Notes under the pieces: generated by a model
The model's input: only the letters and a program-made list of their open reading frames with translations
Told to the model about the DNA's origin: nothing
Database searches by the model: none
Part shown: in pieces, positions 1 through 8,581 of the stretch
Layout: the number at the start of each line of letters is the position of its first letter
How positions within the stretch are numbered: the first letter of the stretch is position 1
Made by a program: the position numbers and the translations under genes
DNA from: Fidelibacterota bacterium
GTDB lineage: Bacteria; Pseudomonadota; Alphaproteobacteria; Rhodospirillales; Rhodospirillaceae
DNA: 32,426 nucleotides
Assembly (NCBI GenBank): GCA_947481595.1
Contig: CANKHC010000011.1
Span: forward strand, 1-32,426
Reading direction: 5' to 3'

Positions 1-63
1 CGCAACTTCAATCTGACGCAGTAGCGTCACGATCTGCTCCGGACTGGGTCTCTTCTTTGGCAT
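1..63 (-). CDS. IS3-family transposase OrfA, 5' end only (partial)
   Basis: The complement starts with ATG at 63 and reads MPKKRPSPEQIVTLLRQIEV (then A) before leaving the window. This matches the start of IS3-family OrfA proteins, the helix-turn-helix subunit that binds the element's ends and is joined to the OrfB integrase by frameshifting. A ribosome-binding site (AAAGGAG on the minus strand, about 69-75) lies at good spacing upstream. Only 21 codons are visible, so whether the element is intact cannot be judged. Confidence 0.8.
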   Translation of the reverse strand, partial: MPKKRPSPEQIVTLLRQIEVA

Positions 64-131
64 GACAAAGCTCCTTTCCAAGCTAGTTTCTATCAAATCG
101 CTTGGTACAAAAAGAGCCGGTCAGGTCAGCA
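1..131 (-). mobile_element. End of an IS3-family insertion sequence (right boundary approximate)
   Basis: The leader of the orfA gene runs leftwards from about 130 to 63. IS3 ends begin 5'-TG and finish CA-3'. On the minus strand TGCTGACCTGACCGG (131 down to 117) or TGACCTGACCGG (128 down) would be a plausible terminal inverted repeat. The other end is outside the window, so neither the repeat nor a target duplication can be confirmed. Confidence 0.45.
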
Positions 132-201
132 GCACCTTTCCCCTGAACAAAATTCCTTCAAACATGGGAGCATTATTGTTTTCCATGCGGGCCAGGGCAA
201 T

Positions 202-224
202 AAATTCGTACCTGGTACGAATTT
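202..224. repeat. 23-bp perfect palindrome, copy 1 of the GTACCTGGTAC family
   Basis: Eleven-base arms surround a single central T at 213: outer arms AAATTC and GAATTT enclose the core GTACCTGGTAC. It lies 17 bases before the likely start codon of the nuclease-like gene. Two further copies of the core occur at 8578-8600 and 8635-8653. It could be an operator for a dimeric regulator or a REP-like structured repeat. Confidence 0.7.
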
Positions 225-241
225 GCGGGTACCCATTTGCG

Positions 242-922
242 ATGCGGCACAGATCCTACAACCGTAAACGCCGACGGCGCGCGCCGGCGGCCGTTCCGGC
301 GGGTATGCCCCTGAGCGGACCGTTCGCCCGCATCCGCGCATTGATCGCGCTGGCCGGCGATGCACCGTCGCGCGAGTCCTTCGCGCGCACCTTCGAGGCC
401 GCACTCGCGACAAAGGTCCTCCCGCTTGAAAGTCTGGACGCTGGCGAGGCCGACCTCGCCAGTCTGGACGACGGGGCGTGGCAACACTTCAAAGCCGGAG
501 CCGCCGAGCGATTGATGCGGGCGCCAAAGCGGGGCTGGGATCCTCTGTTCGACCTCCTCAATGAGGCAAAGGGCTACGCCTATCTCCAAAGCTTGGGATG
601 CATGGAGATCGCCTTTGTCGCACGGACGTATGCGGGCAAGTCGCCGGACCTGATGGCCGCGCTGAATGGACGCCGCGTGCTATGTGAGGTCAAGACCGTC
701 AGTGTCGCGGAGACGCTGCTGTCCGATGAATTTTTGAGTGGAAAGTTGGCTTGGACGCTGGCCGAAGCCAAAGCTCAGATGGAGGAGTTTGGTCCGCGCG
801 ATGCACGCATGATCGTCACTTTGGTTTTTCGGCGCGCCACCGGCGCCCCGATGTCGGCGGCGTCACGCGAACAGATTGAAGCGCTGGCAGCATCCACAGG
901 CGTGGAGGTTGCGGTTTTCTAA
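242..922 (+). CDS. PD-(D/E)XK nuclease-fold protein, orphan
   Basis: This 226-residue protein has the arrangement of the PD-(D/E)XK nuclease superfamily. A helix contains E108 (LLNEAKGYAYLQ), followed by SPD with D136 at the start of a strand, then LCEVKT with E149 and K151. These residues would bind the catalytic metal and activate water for phosphodiester cleavage. The N-terminus is strongly basic (RHRSYNRKRRRR). The frame is open back to 62, inside the IS leader, but ATG 242 is preferred because the upstream translation is not protein-like and carries the palindrome. ATG 305 is an alternative; neither has a clear ribosome-binding site. No methylase, helicase or toxin partner is adjacent, so this is not a recognisable restriction system. 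The substrate is unknown. The gene ends 44 bases before the GT41 gene and may be cotranscribed with it. Confidence 0.7.
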   Translation: MRHRSYNRKRRRRAPAAVPAGMPLSGPFARIRALIALAGDAPSRESFARTFEAALATKVLPLESLDAGEADLASLDDGAWQHFKAGAAERLMRAPKRGWDPLFDLLNEAKGYAYLQSLGCMEIAFVARTYAGKSPDLMAALNGRRVLCEVKTVSVAETLLSDEFLSGKLAWTLAEAKAQMEEFGPRDARMIVTLVFRRATGAPMSAASREQIEALAASTGVEVAVF

Positions 923-966
923 GCGGAACGCTTGAAGGGATACCCCTCGTCCCGCTACACCGTCTG

Positions 967-2808
967 ATGGTCAAAACGCCGTCCGATATTCCTTCCCTCG
1001 AAGCCGCCCTGGCCGCGCGCCCGCGTGATGCGGCGCTGTGGCGCGCCCATGCCCAAGTCTCGTGGAGCCTGGGTCGCGTCGCCGAGGCCTTGGCGAGTTT
1101 CGAGGCGGCCTTGGCCCTCGACGCCGGGGATGCCAGCGCGCAGGCCGGGCGCGGCGAGGCGCTTATGGCTGCGGGGCGCTTCGAAGAAGCGGTGGCGAGT
1201 TTTGACGCGGCCCTGGCCGTCGATTCGCGCATGGCGCCGGCCTGGCGCGGGCGCGGGCTGGCCTTGCGGGCGCTGGGGCTGTTCGACGCGGCGGTGGCGA
1301 GTTTCGGTGAAGCCCTCGCGGCCGATCCCAAAGATGCGGCGGCGCTGTATGAGCGCGCGCAAGTGCTGGGGTTGCAGTTCCGCGAGTTCGGCAGCGCGGC
1401 CGCCGACCTCGCGCGGGCGATAGAGATCGATGGTGCTGGGCCCGCCACGCCTTACGCGCTCGGCGATCTGGTGCATGCGCGCATGCAGCAGGCCGACTGG
1501 GAGGGGATTGCCGCGTTGCGCGCGCGCGTCACCGCAGGCGTGCGGGACGGCACACATCCGGCCACGCCCTTTGTCTTCCAGGCGCTGTCGTCATCGCCCG
1601 CCGACTTGCAGGCGTGTGCCACAAACTATGCGCGCAGGCATTTCCCCGCCGGGCCGCGTGCCTGTGCGGAACGCGTGCGCGCCGCTGGCAAGATCCGCGT
1701 CGGCTATCTGTCGGGCGAATTCCACGCCCATGCCACCGCCTTCCTGACCGCGGGGCTTTTTGAGCAGTGCGACAAGACCCGGTTTGAGATTTTTGCCTTC
1801 GACAACGGCGTGAATGACGGCGGGCCCATGCGCCGGCGATTGGAAGCGGCCTTTGATCACGTCATCGACATCAAGGCGCTGTCGGACGCGCCGGCTGCCG
1901 AAAAAATCTGTGAGGCCGGCATCGACATCCTGGTCAATCTCAACGGCTATTTCGGGCAGGGACGCATGGGCGTCTTCGCGCGGCGCGCTGCCCCCGTGCA
2001 AGTAAACTACTTAGGCTTTCCCGGCACGCTGGGCGCGGACTACATCGACTATGTTCTGGCAGACCGCGTCGTTATTCCCGAAGCCGAACAGCCGTTCTTC
2101 ACCGAGCGCGTCGTATACCTGCCGGGGAGCTACCAGGCCAATGACGACAAGCGCGCGTTGGCAGGCGCAGCACGGCGCGGCGATCACGGCCTGCCTGAGG
2201 ACGCCGTGGTACTGGCCAACTTCAATCAGACTTACAAGATCACGCCGGAAATGTTCTCCGCTTGGATGCGAATCCTACGCGCGGTGGACAAGACGGTGCT
2301 GTGGCTGTGGGGGGCGGCGCCGGCCACAGCGGTGAACTTGCGCCGCGCGGCGGAGGCCGCGGGCGTGGATGCGCGGCGCTTGGTGTTCGCGGGCGACGCC
2401 GCGCATGAGACGCATCTTGCCCGCCTGGCGCTGGTCGATGTGTATCTCGATACGCTGCCGTATAACGCACACACCGGCGCCAGCGACGCACTCTGGGCGG
2501 GCGTGCCGCTGGTCACCTGCCGGGGCCAGGTTTTCGCCGGCCGCGTCGGGGCGAGCCTGCTCGGCGCCCTGGAGATGCCGGAGTTGGTGACCGAAAGTGC
2601 GGCGGATTTCGAGGCGCTGGCGATGGCTTTGGCCGGCGACGGCGCGCGGCGCAGCACCCTGCGCGCCAAGCTGGCCGTGAACAGGACGCAGGCACCGCTG
2701 TTCGATACCAAAAGCTTCGCGCGCCATATCGAAGCCGCTTATACGACGATGATCGAGATCAACCGGCGCGGCGACGCTCCGCGCGCGTTCGCGGTGACGA
2801 ACGCCTAA
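967..2808 (+). CDS. TPR-repeat O-GlcNAc-transferase-like glycosyltransferase (GT41)
   Basis: The 613-residue protein starts with about four tetratricopeptide repeats (residues 1-160, recurring AxASFxxALxxDxxxxxA pattern). A GT41 catalytic region follows, the family of eukaryotic OGT and plant SPINDLY, which transfers GlcNAc or fucose from a nucleotide sugar to protein Ser/Thr. Visible landmarks are GYLSGEFHAHA (about 245-255, conserved His), NFNQTYK with the UDP-contacting Lys at about 424, and YNAHTGASDALWAGVP (499 onward), which matches the nucleotide-binding HTTG region of human OGT. There is no signal peptide, so it probably acts in the cytoplasm. Bacterial members often glycosylate flagellin or adhesins, but no such gene is in the window. 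It meets the next gene tail to tail, five bases apart. Confidence 0.9.
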   Translation: MVKTPSDIPSLEAALAARPRDAALWRAHAQVSWSLGRVAEALASFEAALALDAGDASAQAGRGEALMAAGRFEEAVASFDAALAVDSRMAPAWRGRGLALRALGLFDAAVASFGEALAADPKDAAALYERAQVLGLQFREFGSAAADLARAIEIDGAGPATPYALGDLVHARMQQADWEGIAALRARVTAGVRDGTHPATPFVFQALSSSPADLQACATNYARRHFPAGPRACAERVRAAGKIRVGYLSGEFHAHATAFLTAGLFEQCDKTRFEIFAFDNGVNDGGPMRRRLEAAFDHVIDIKALSDAPAAEKICEAGIDILVNLNGYFGQGRMGVFARRAAPVQVNYLGFPGTLGADYIDYVLADRVVIPEAEQPFFTERVVYLPGSYQANDDKRALAGAARRGDHGLPEDAVVLANFNQTYKITPEMFSAWMRILRAVDKTVLWLWGAAPATAVNLRRAAEAAGVDARRLVFAGDAAHETHLARLALVDVYLDTLPYNAHTGASDALWAGVPLVTCRGQVFAGRVGASLLGALEMPELVTESAADFEALAMALAGDGARRSTLRAKLAVNRTQAPLFDTKSFARHIEAAYTTMIEINRRGDAPRAFAVTNA

Positions 2809-2813
2809 GTCTG

Positions 2814-3305
2814 TTAGTTCATGTAGCTGGTGATAAACGCCGTCCACTCAGCCGGAGTGGTGCAAGGCTTCTCTGAACCGTCGGCTGTGGACATGACGCA
2901 GGCAACGATGCTGGTGCCTTTGCCATCGGCGGTCGGCGCCACGTTGTAGGTGCCGTAGAGCTTTTTGTCGTCAGCATCGAAGAGTTCGACCATGGTCGAA
3001 GCGTTCTCAATATAGGTGCTGGTGATCGCCAGGTAGCAGTGGCTGACCCGAGGGTTGTAGTAGGCAGCATAGACTGCAGTGAATTCCTTCAGCGGCGGAT
3101 CGGAATAGCCCGAGCCCTCGAAGAGCATCTTGCCTTTGTCGACGCAGAGCTTCTGCTCGGTGGTGACGGCCTCGCCGGTGCGGACCGGGGCGCCGGTGGG
3201 CGCGACCGAGAACGACCCGCCGGGTTTGCGGCTGAATGCGAAATATCCCGCGCCGGCGGCGAGGACTAATGCGACAGCAAGGATCGCGGGTTTATTGACG
3301 TTCAT
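2814..3305 (-). CDS. Hypothetical membrane-anchored periplasmic protein
   Basis: This 163-residue protein has an N-terminal hydrophobic segment (residues 6-25, AILAVALVLAAGAGYFAF) followed by RKPGG, consistent with a signal anchor or uncleaved signal. The rest is soluble and has four cysteines (LCVDKG, SHCYLA, VACVMS, KPCTTP), which could form two disulfides in the periplasm. I do not recognise the family. It is transcribed convergently with the GT41 gene and divergently from the adenylate cyclase gene, with a 166-base intergenic region upstream. Confidence 0.75.
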   Translation of the reverse strand: MNVNKPAILAVALVLAAGAGYFAFSRKPGGSFSVAPTGAPVRTGEAVTTEQKLCVDKGKMLFEGSGYSDPPLKEFTAVYAAYYNPRVSHCYLAITSTYIENASTMVELFDADDKKLYGTYNVAPTADGKGTSIVACVMSTADGSEKPCTTPAEWTAFITSYMN

Positions 3306-3471
3306 GGACCCCCCAACTCTGGATCAAGGTTACGGTCGGAGTGCCAGGCGTTCAAACAAATTCAGCCGCCGATTGATAAAATCCGTTTTCAGAGCCCAAA
3401 ACCGCTGGAGGCGGGAGCGCCGCCCGGCTGATATATAAGGCTGTGTGGTTTTGAGGGGCGAAAACGGGAAC

Positions 3472-5169
3472 ATGGCGCCGCTGACGGAATTGTATCGCAA
3501 GCCGCGGGCCCTGCGGCGGCGGCTGGGGGTGAGCTTGGCCTTGGTGAGCCTGGTCGGCACTCTGACGTTCGCGGGGTTGTCGTACCAAGCCTCGCGCAAC
3601 ACCACGCTTTCCAACATCGATGACATTCTATGCGCGGCCGCCGAGGGTGTGCGCGAGATCGTCCCGCCCATGATCGCGCAAGAGGCCGAGGCGCCTGCAC
3701 GTACGCAGCCAACCTATGACGACACCTATCGTGCGACCCAGATCGCCCTGGAGCGCTACTTCGCCGCAACCAAACTCAATTTCCTCTACGCGATCGCCGT
3801 GCGCGACGACGGCAGCGCCTATGAACTGGTGAGCAACCTGTCGCCGGAGCAGAAGGCCCAGAAGATCGACCCCTTGAAGGACTTGCTGCTCAAGACCTAC
3901 GACCCCTCGCCGGGGATGGTGGGGGCGGCTCGGTCGGGGACGCGCACGATCGATGTGGATCAGGACGACTATGGTTATTTCCGCAGCTGCCTGGTGCGTG
4001 TGCGCCTAGCCGTGGCGGGAACGGACAAAAGCGTCAGTGCGATCTTCGGCGCCGACATGGAGATCAGCGACGTCAATGCACGGCTGTACCGCGACCTGTT
4101 CACCAATCTAGGCATCGGCGCTTTGGTGCTGGTGGTGACGCTGATCATCATCCGGGCCATCAGCAACGCCGTTGCGCGTGACGTGCGCTTTGTCGTCGGC
4201 GAGACCGAAGCCGTTAGCCGGCTCAATTTCACCGGTGCGGAGGGGCGCCGCCACAGTGCGATTCTGGAGGTCGATCAGTTGTTCGGCGCGCTCAGCGACA
4301 TGAAGGGCGGCCTGACCGCCTTCAGTAAATATGTGCCAGCGAGTGTGATCCGCAACGTGCTGGCCGCCGGCAAGGCTGAGATCGGCGGCGAAGCGCGCGA
4401 GTTGTCGTTGCTGATGACGGATGTGAGCGATTTCACCACCATCAGCGAACGGCTGCCGGCAGAGCGTGTGATGCAGGTGATGAGTGCTTATTTCGACACG
4501 GTGGTGGCGCCGATCCTCGCCGGCGGCGGTGTGCTCGACAAATATGTCGGCGATGCGATCTTTGCCTATTGGAACGCGCCGTTGCGCCAGGAGAAACACG
4601 CTGCCCTCGCCTGCACGGCGGCGCTGAAGTCGCGCACGGCGAGCCGGGCGCTAGCGGAGAAGTGGAAAGCCGAGGGCCAGTTCCCCTGGCACACGCGCTT
4701 TGGCCTGCATGCAGGCGAGACGGTGTTCGGCAATGTCGGCGCCCCAGACCGCATGGACTTCACGGTGATCGGCAGCGCGGTGAACCTGGCCTCGCGCATT
4801 GAAGGGCTCAACAAGGTCTATGGCACCGAGATCCTCGCGAGTGCGCGGCTGGTGGAACTGGCGGGCGAGGAATTTGTGTTCCGCAGTGTCGACCGTGTGC
4901 TGCCGAAGGGAGCGGTGTTCCCCTTCGAGATCTTTGAGCTGATGGGAATGAAGGGCGAGATCCCAGCGGAGGCGGCCGCGCGTTGGGAAGCTGCGATGGG
5001 CCTATTCCGGGCCCGGGACTGGGGTGGGGCAGAGGCGGCTTTCGCAGCCTACGGCGCGGCGCATGGGGACGACGGATTGTCGGCCTTTTATCTCGTACGC
5101 TGCCGAGCGATGGCGGCAAACCCGCCGCCAGCCGACTGGGACGGTGTACAGCGCTTCGAGACCAAGTAA
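3472..5169 (+). CDS. Membrane-bound class III adenylate cyclase
   Basis: The 565-residue protein probably converts ATP to cAMP at the inner membrane. A transmembrane helix (about 19-40) and a second (about 212-232) bracket a periplasmic sensor of about 170 residues. A linker then leads to a class III catalytic domain (about 305-490). Metal ligands are D317 (MTDVSDFTT) and D361 (DKYVGDAIFA). Purine-selecting residues are K357 and D429 (MDFTVIG), which favour adenine over guanine. Transition-state residues are N438 and R442 (VNLASR). All are present, so the domain should be active as a homodimer. The frame is open to a GTG at 3445; ATG 3472 is preferred because it directly precedes the conserved region. 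A cyclic-nucleotide-binding gene follows 27 bases downstream, suggesting a sensor-effector pair. Confidence 0.9.
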   Translation: MAPLTELYRKPRALRRRLGVSLALVSLVGTLTFAGLSYQASRNTTLSNIDDILCAAAEGVREIVPPMIAQEAEAPARTQPTYDDTYRATQIALERYFAATKLNFLYAIAVRDDGSAYELVSNLSPEQKAQKIDPLKDLLLKTYDPSPGMVGAARSGTRTIDVDQDDYGYFRSCLVRVRLAVAGTDKSVSAIFGADMEISDVNARLYRDLFTNLGIGALVLVVTLIIIRAISNAVARDVRFVVGETEAVSRLNFTGAEGRRHSAILEVDQLFGALSDMKGGLTAFSKYVPASVIRNVLAAGKAEIGGEARELSLLMTDVSDFTTISERLPAERVMQVMSAYFDTVVAPILAGGGVLDKYVGDAIFAYWNAPLRQEKHAALACTAALKSRTASRALAEKWKAEGQFPWHTRFGLHAGETVFGNVGAPDRMDFTVIGSAVNLASRIEGLNKVYGTEILASARLVELAGEEFVFRSVDRVLPKGAVFPFEIFELMGMKGEIPAEAAARWEAAMGLFRARDWGGAEAAFAAYGAAHGDDGLSAFYLVRCRAMAANPPPADWDGVQRFETK

Positions 5170-5196
5170 GCTCTCGTCCATAAGAGGGGGCTGCCC

Positions 5197-5586
5197 ATGA
5201 ACATGAACGATCTGCCGCCGGACTTATGTAAACACCGCACGGTGGAGGCCGGAGAAATCATCTTCCTCGAAGGCCAGCCGGCGGAGAATGCCTACGTGAT
5301 CCTGAAGGGCCGCGCCGATGTGATGGCGGGCAGCGGCGATGCGTTGGTGCCGCTGACCCGCATGAACCCGGGCGAATTGTTCGGCGAGATCGCACTCTTG
5401 ACTCATAAGAAAGCGCGCACGGCCACGGTAATGGCGACGGAGCGCTGCGAACTCCTGGAGATCAACCGCGACGTCTTCGATACGCGCCTGGGCAAGGCCG
5501 ACCCTTTGGTGCGCTTTGTGCTCGACCACATCACACGGCGCCTGGTGCAACTGACCGACAAGGTCGTCAGTGACCACAAAAGTTAG
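5197..5586 (+). CDS. Stand-alone cyclic-nucleotide-binding domain protein
   Basis: The 129-residue protein is one cyclic-nucleotide-binding domain of the CRP/PKA fold, with no DNA-binding or catalytic domain. The beta-barrel begins at VEAGEIIFLEGQPAENAYVI. The phosphate-binding cassette is GELFGEIALLTHKKARTAT (59-77), with E64 for the ribose 2'-OH and R74 for the cyclic phosphate. Both key residues are present, so binding of cAMP is expected. A good ribosome-binding site (AAGAGGGGG) precedes ATG 5197. Its place directly after the adenylate cyclase suggests it reads or buffers that enzyme's product. With no output domain, it probably acts on a partner protein. Its stop codon overlaps the convergent GT61 gene by four bases. 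Confidence 0.88.
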   Translation: MNMNDLPPDLCKHRTVEAGEIIFLEGQPAENAYVILKGRADVMAGSGDALVPLTRMNPGELFGEIALLTHKKARTATVMATERCELLEINRDVFDTRLGKADPLVRFVLDHITRRLVQLTDKVVSDHKS

Positions 5587-6683
5587 TCCCCCGTCGCTTC
5601 CGGCGGCAACGCGTCGAGGGCGGCCAGGGGCATGATGTAGTCGGAATTGCGCGTGACGCCAGCGGCGTCGCCGTACAGCGCGTGGAAGGGGATGGCGTAG
5701 CCTTCCACGAGATGCTGGAAGAAGCGGTCGTCGCGAGTATAAGGACTCGCCAGCATCACCACCTGCTTGAGATCTGGCGCGAAGATGATGTTGGTCATCG
5801 CCCCGCCTTCGATTCCGGCGACGTGGGTGGCACGCGCGAAGAGCAGAACCTGTTCGGCGAAAGTGAGTGAACCGGGATCGACGGCTGTGTACCCGCGCGC
5901 GGCGAACCAGGCTTCGACTTTCTTGGGATTGAGCAGGTTGCGCGCGTTGGCCGCACCGCCGCGGCGTACAAAAATCTTGAGGGGACCGCGTTCGGCGATC
6001 GGATCGGCAACGCCGGTGGTCTCGAAGATATGCGGCAAGAGGACACGGCGGGCGAGCAGCATCGCCATGTCGATATGGGTGCGCGTCGGAAAGATGACGT
6101 CGGCGACGTCGTAGGTGCCCTCTTGAACAAAAACGACGTCCACCGGTTTGCCGCCGGCGATATACGGCAGCACCTCAGCCATCACGGGCGCAACAGTCGG
6201 CGGGAAATCCTGCATCATCAGAAGGCGCACACGCGGTGTCGGAAGTCCGCGCATCAACAGGAGCGCGGGCAGGTGGTTGGCGAAGAAGTGGTAATAGTTG
6301 GCGCTGCCGATCACCATGATCGCGTCGGACCAGGTACCCGAGGAGGGCCCGGGGTCAGCAAGCAACGACGGCGGAAATTTCGACGCACTATATTCGAGGA
6401 AATCGCCAACGGCGGTCTTGCCGTCAACGACGGGAAGCACATGGCCATTACGCACCACCGCCTGGCCGCGATAGACGCGCAAACCCAACTGGACGACGGC
6501 GGTGATATTCCCGTCGCCCGTGGCGATGGCCGGGACGCTGACGCCGACGCGCTCGGCCACCCCGCGCGCGTAGAGCTTATCGACGAAACCGGCGTCTTCG
6601 ATCAAGGGTGCCTCGGCAGATGCGCGTGGCCCGCATCCTGCGGCGGGATAAAGGCCGGTTGGGGCATACGGCCAAGTCTGCAC
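5583..6683 (-). CDS. GT61-family (DUF563) glycosyltransferase
   Basis: This 366-residue protein has the features of GT61 glycosyltransferases, which add pentose or hexose residues to glycans in plants and bacterial surface polysaccharides. These are NYYHFFANHLPALLLM, where the acceptor-side His motif is typical, then KIFVRRGGAANARNLLN, then SLTFAEQVLLFARATHVAGI and EGGAMTNIIFAP. No signal peptide or membrane helix is evident. The start is taken as GTG 6683, preceded by GAAGG at six bases; no better ATG exists in frame. It is divergent from the ABC exporter gene across 71 bases, so the two could share a promoter region. The donor and acceptor cannot be deduced. Confidence 0.85.
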   Translation of the reverse strand: MQTWPYAPTGLYPAAGCGPRASAEAPLIEDAGFVDKLYARGVAERVGVSVPAIATGDGNITAVVQLGLRVYRGQAVVRNGHVLPVVDGKTAVGDFLEYSASKFPPSLLADPGPSSGTWSDAIMVIGSANYYHFFANHLPALLLMRGLPTPRVRLLMMQDFPPTVAPVMAEVLPYIAGGKPVDVVFVQEGTYDVADVIFPTRTHIDMAMLLARRVLLPHIFETTGVADPIAERGPLKIFVRRGGAANARNLLNPKKVEAWFAARGYTAVDPGSLTFAEQVLLFARATHVAGIEGGAMTNIIFAPDLKQVVMLASPYTRDDRFFQHLVEGYAIPFHALYGDAAGVTRNSDYIMPLAALDALPPEATGD

Positions 6684-6754
6684 GAAATGCCTTCGCTAGC
6701 AATACAGCCCTGAACCGCCTTATGATCCGGCCCCTTTTGGAGCGGGCCTACGCC

Positions 6755-8581
6755 ATGAGCTTGTTTTCTTTCTTTGAGGGGCTGCTGAAACCGACGGCGA
6801 TTTCTCCCGAAGCTTCGCCGCCCACCAAGCTATGGCCCTTCTATTGGTTCTACGCCAAACAGGCCAAGGGATTGGTGGGGGCGCTGTTCATCACCGGCTC
6901 GGCGATTGCGCTGCTCGACCTGCTGGTGCCGGTGTTCTTCGGACGCATCGTCTTCCTGGTGAGCAATGCCTCTCCGGCGACCCTGCTTCAGGATCACGGG
7001 CACGAGTTCTTGGGCATGGCGGCCGTGCAATTGTTCGTGCGCCCGCTGGTGTTCCTGAGCCACAACCTGCTCATCAACCAGGCCCTCGTGCCGGGGCTGA
7101 CCAACCTGATCCGCTGGCAGAACCACTGGCATGTGGTGCGCCAGAGCTGGTCATTCTTTCAGAACGATTTTGCGGGACGTATCGCCAACCGCATCTTGCA
7201 AACGGGACCGTCGCTGCGTGAAAGCGTGGTCGCAACGACGAGCGCGATTTGGTACGTGATCATCTATGGCGCGAGCGCCGTCGCGGTGCTGGCGCAGAGC
7301 GATACGTTCTTGGCACTCCCGGTGGCGATCTGGTTCCTCATCTACATCGGCATCCTGCGCGGCTTCGTACCGCGCATGCGCGAGCGCAGCCGCGCGGTGT
7401 CGGAGATGCGCTCGGTGCTGACGGGGCGCATTGTCGACGGCTACACCAACATCCTCACAGTGAAGTTGTTCGCGCGCGCCATCGACGAGGACATGTATAT
7501 CCGCCGGACTGTCGATGAACACACCGAAACCTTTCACCGCTCGCAGCGATTGACGACGATCTTTCAATCCACCCTGACGTTCATGAACGCAGTCCTGGTG
7601 GTTGCGGTAGCGGCGACAGCGATGCGCATGTGGACGCTGGGCGCCATCGATGTCGGCACGGTGGCGATGGCGCTGCCGCTGACCTGGCAAGTGGTGAGCA
7701 TGTCGGGATGGGTGGCGCAGAGCGTCACGAGCATCTTTGAGAATGTCGGCACGGTGCAGGACGGCATGAAGTCGATCGCCGTGCCGCGTCAGATGCTCGA
7801 CAGCGAAGATGCGAAGGCCCTGACGGTGAGTGCCGGCGCGGTGCGCATCGAAGGGGCGCATTTCGGCTACGGCACAGAACGCGGCGTGCTGCACGGGATC
7901 AACCTTGCAATTGCACCGGGCGAACGCATCGGCTTGGTGGGACCGTCCGGGGCCGGCAAGTCGACGCTGGTGAATTTGCTGCTGCGGTTCTTCGAGCTGG
8001 AGCAGGGCCGGATTTTGATCGACGGGCAGGACATCGCCGAGGTGACGCAGGAATCCCTGCGCGCCAATATCGCCATGGTCACGCAGGACACCTCGCTGCT
8101 GCACCGCTCGATCCGCGACAACATACGCTATGGCCGGCCGGACGCGAGCGACGACGAGGTGCGCGCCGCGGCGACGAAGGCGCACGCGATGGATTTCATC
8201 GAAACGCTGGAGGACTGGCACGGGCGCAGGGGCTTCGATGCGCAAGTGGGCGAGCGCGGCGTGAAGCTGTCGGGCGGACAGCGCCAAAGGATTGCGCTGG
8301 CGCGCGTGATCCTCAAGAACGCGCCGATCTTGGTGCTTGATGAGGCGACGAGTGCCTTGGATTCGGAGGTCGAGGCGGCCATCCAGGAGCAGCTGGGCGA
8401 ACTGATGGAGGGGCGGACGGTGATCGCCATCGCGCACCGGCTGTCAACCATCGCGCGCATGGACCGCCTGGTGGTGATGGACGACGGCCGGGTGGTCGAG
8501 ACCGGCACTCATACACAGCTGCTTGCTGCCGGCGGGGTCTATGCCCGACTCTGGGCCCATCAATCGGGCGGCTTCGCATAA
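6755..8581 (+). CDS. ABC exporter half-transporter (fused membrane and ATPase domains)
   Basis: The 608-residue protein combines a six-helix exporter domain (about 25-330) with an ATPase domain, the layout of MsbA-type homodimeric exporters. The ATPase motifs are complete: Walker A GPSGAGKST (396-404), Q-loop MVTQDTSLL, signature LSGGQ (505-509), Walker B ILVLDEAT with D529/E530, and switch His in IAHRLS. It should therefore be active. ATG 6755 has GGAGCGGG upstream and opens the hydrophilic MSLFSFFEGL leader; the frame is open further upstream but without a ribosome-binding site. Lipids, drugs or peptides are all possible cargo, and the divergent GT61 gene suggests an envelope role. The stop codon lies inside a 23-bp palindrome. 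Confidence 0.9.
   Translation: MSLFSFFEGLLKPTAISPEASPPTKLWPFYWFYAKQAKGLVGALFITGSAIALLDLLVPVFFGRIVFLVSNASPATLLQDHGHEFLGMAAVQLFVRPLVFLSHNLLINQALVPGLTNLIRWQNHWHVVRQSWSFFQNDFAGRIANRILQTGPSLRESVVATTSAIWYVIIYGASAVAVLAQSDTFLALPVAIWFLIYIGILRGFVPRMRERSRAVSEMRSVLTGRIVDGYTNILTVKLFARAIDEDMYIRRTVDEHTETFHRSQRLTTIFQSTLTFMNAVLVVAVAATAMRMWTLGAIDVGTVAMALPLTWQVVSMSGWVAQSVTSIFENVGTVQDGMKSIAVPRQMLDSEDAKALTVSAGAVRIEGAHFGYGTERGVLHGINLAIAPGERIGLVGPSGAGKSTLVNLLLRFFELEQGRILIDGQDIAEVTQESLRANIAMVTQDTSLLHRSIRDNIRYGRPDASDDEVRAAATKAHAMDFIETLEDWHGRRGFDAQVGERGVKLSGGQRQRIALARVILKNAPILVLDEATSALDSEVEAAIQEQLGELMEGRTVIAIAHRLSTIARMDRLVVMDDGRVVETGTHTQLLAAGGVYARLWAHQSGGFA

Noticed and set aside
62-241. N-terminal extension of the nuclease-like gene by 60 residues
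   Set aside because: It begins within one base of the transposase start codon, crosses the IS leader and the 23-bp palindrome, and its translation does not look like protein.
7151-8437. 428-codon minus-strand frame across the ABC exporter
   Set aside because: It is the reverse shadow of the ABC ATPase gene, very rich in His and Arg, with no recognisable domain.
5583-8581. GT61 and ABC exporter as a complete capsule or polysaccharide export locus
   Set aside because: No Wza/Wzc, Wzx/Wzy or other assembly gene is nearby and the two genes are divergent, so only a loose envelope link can be supported.
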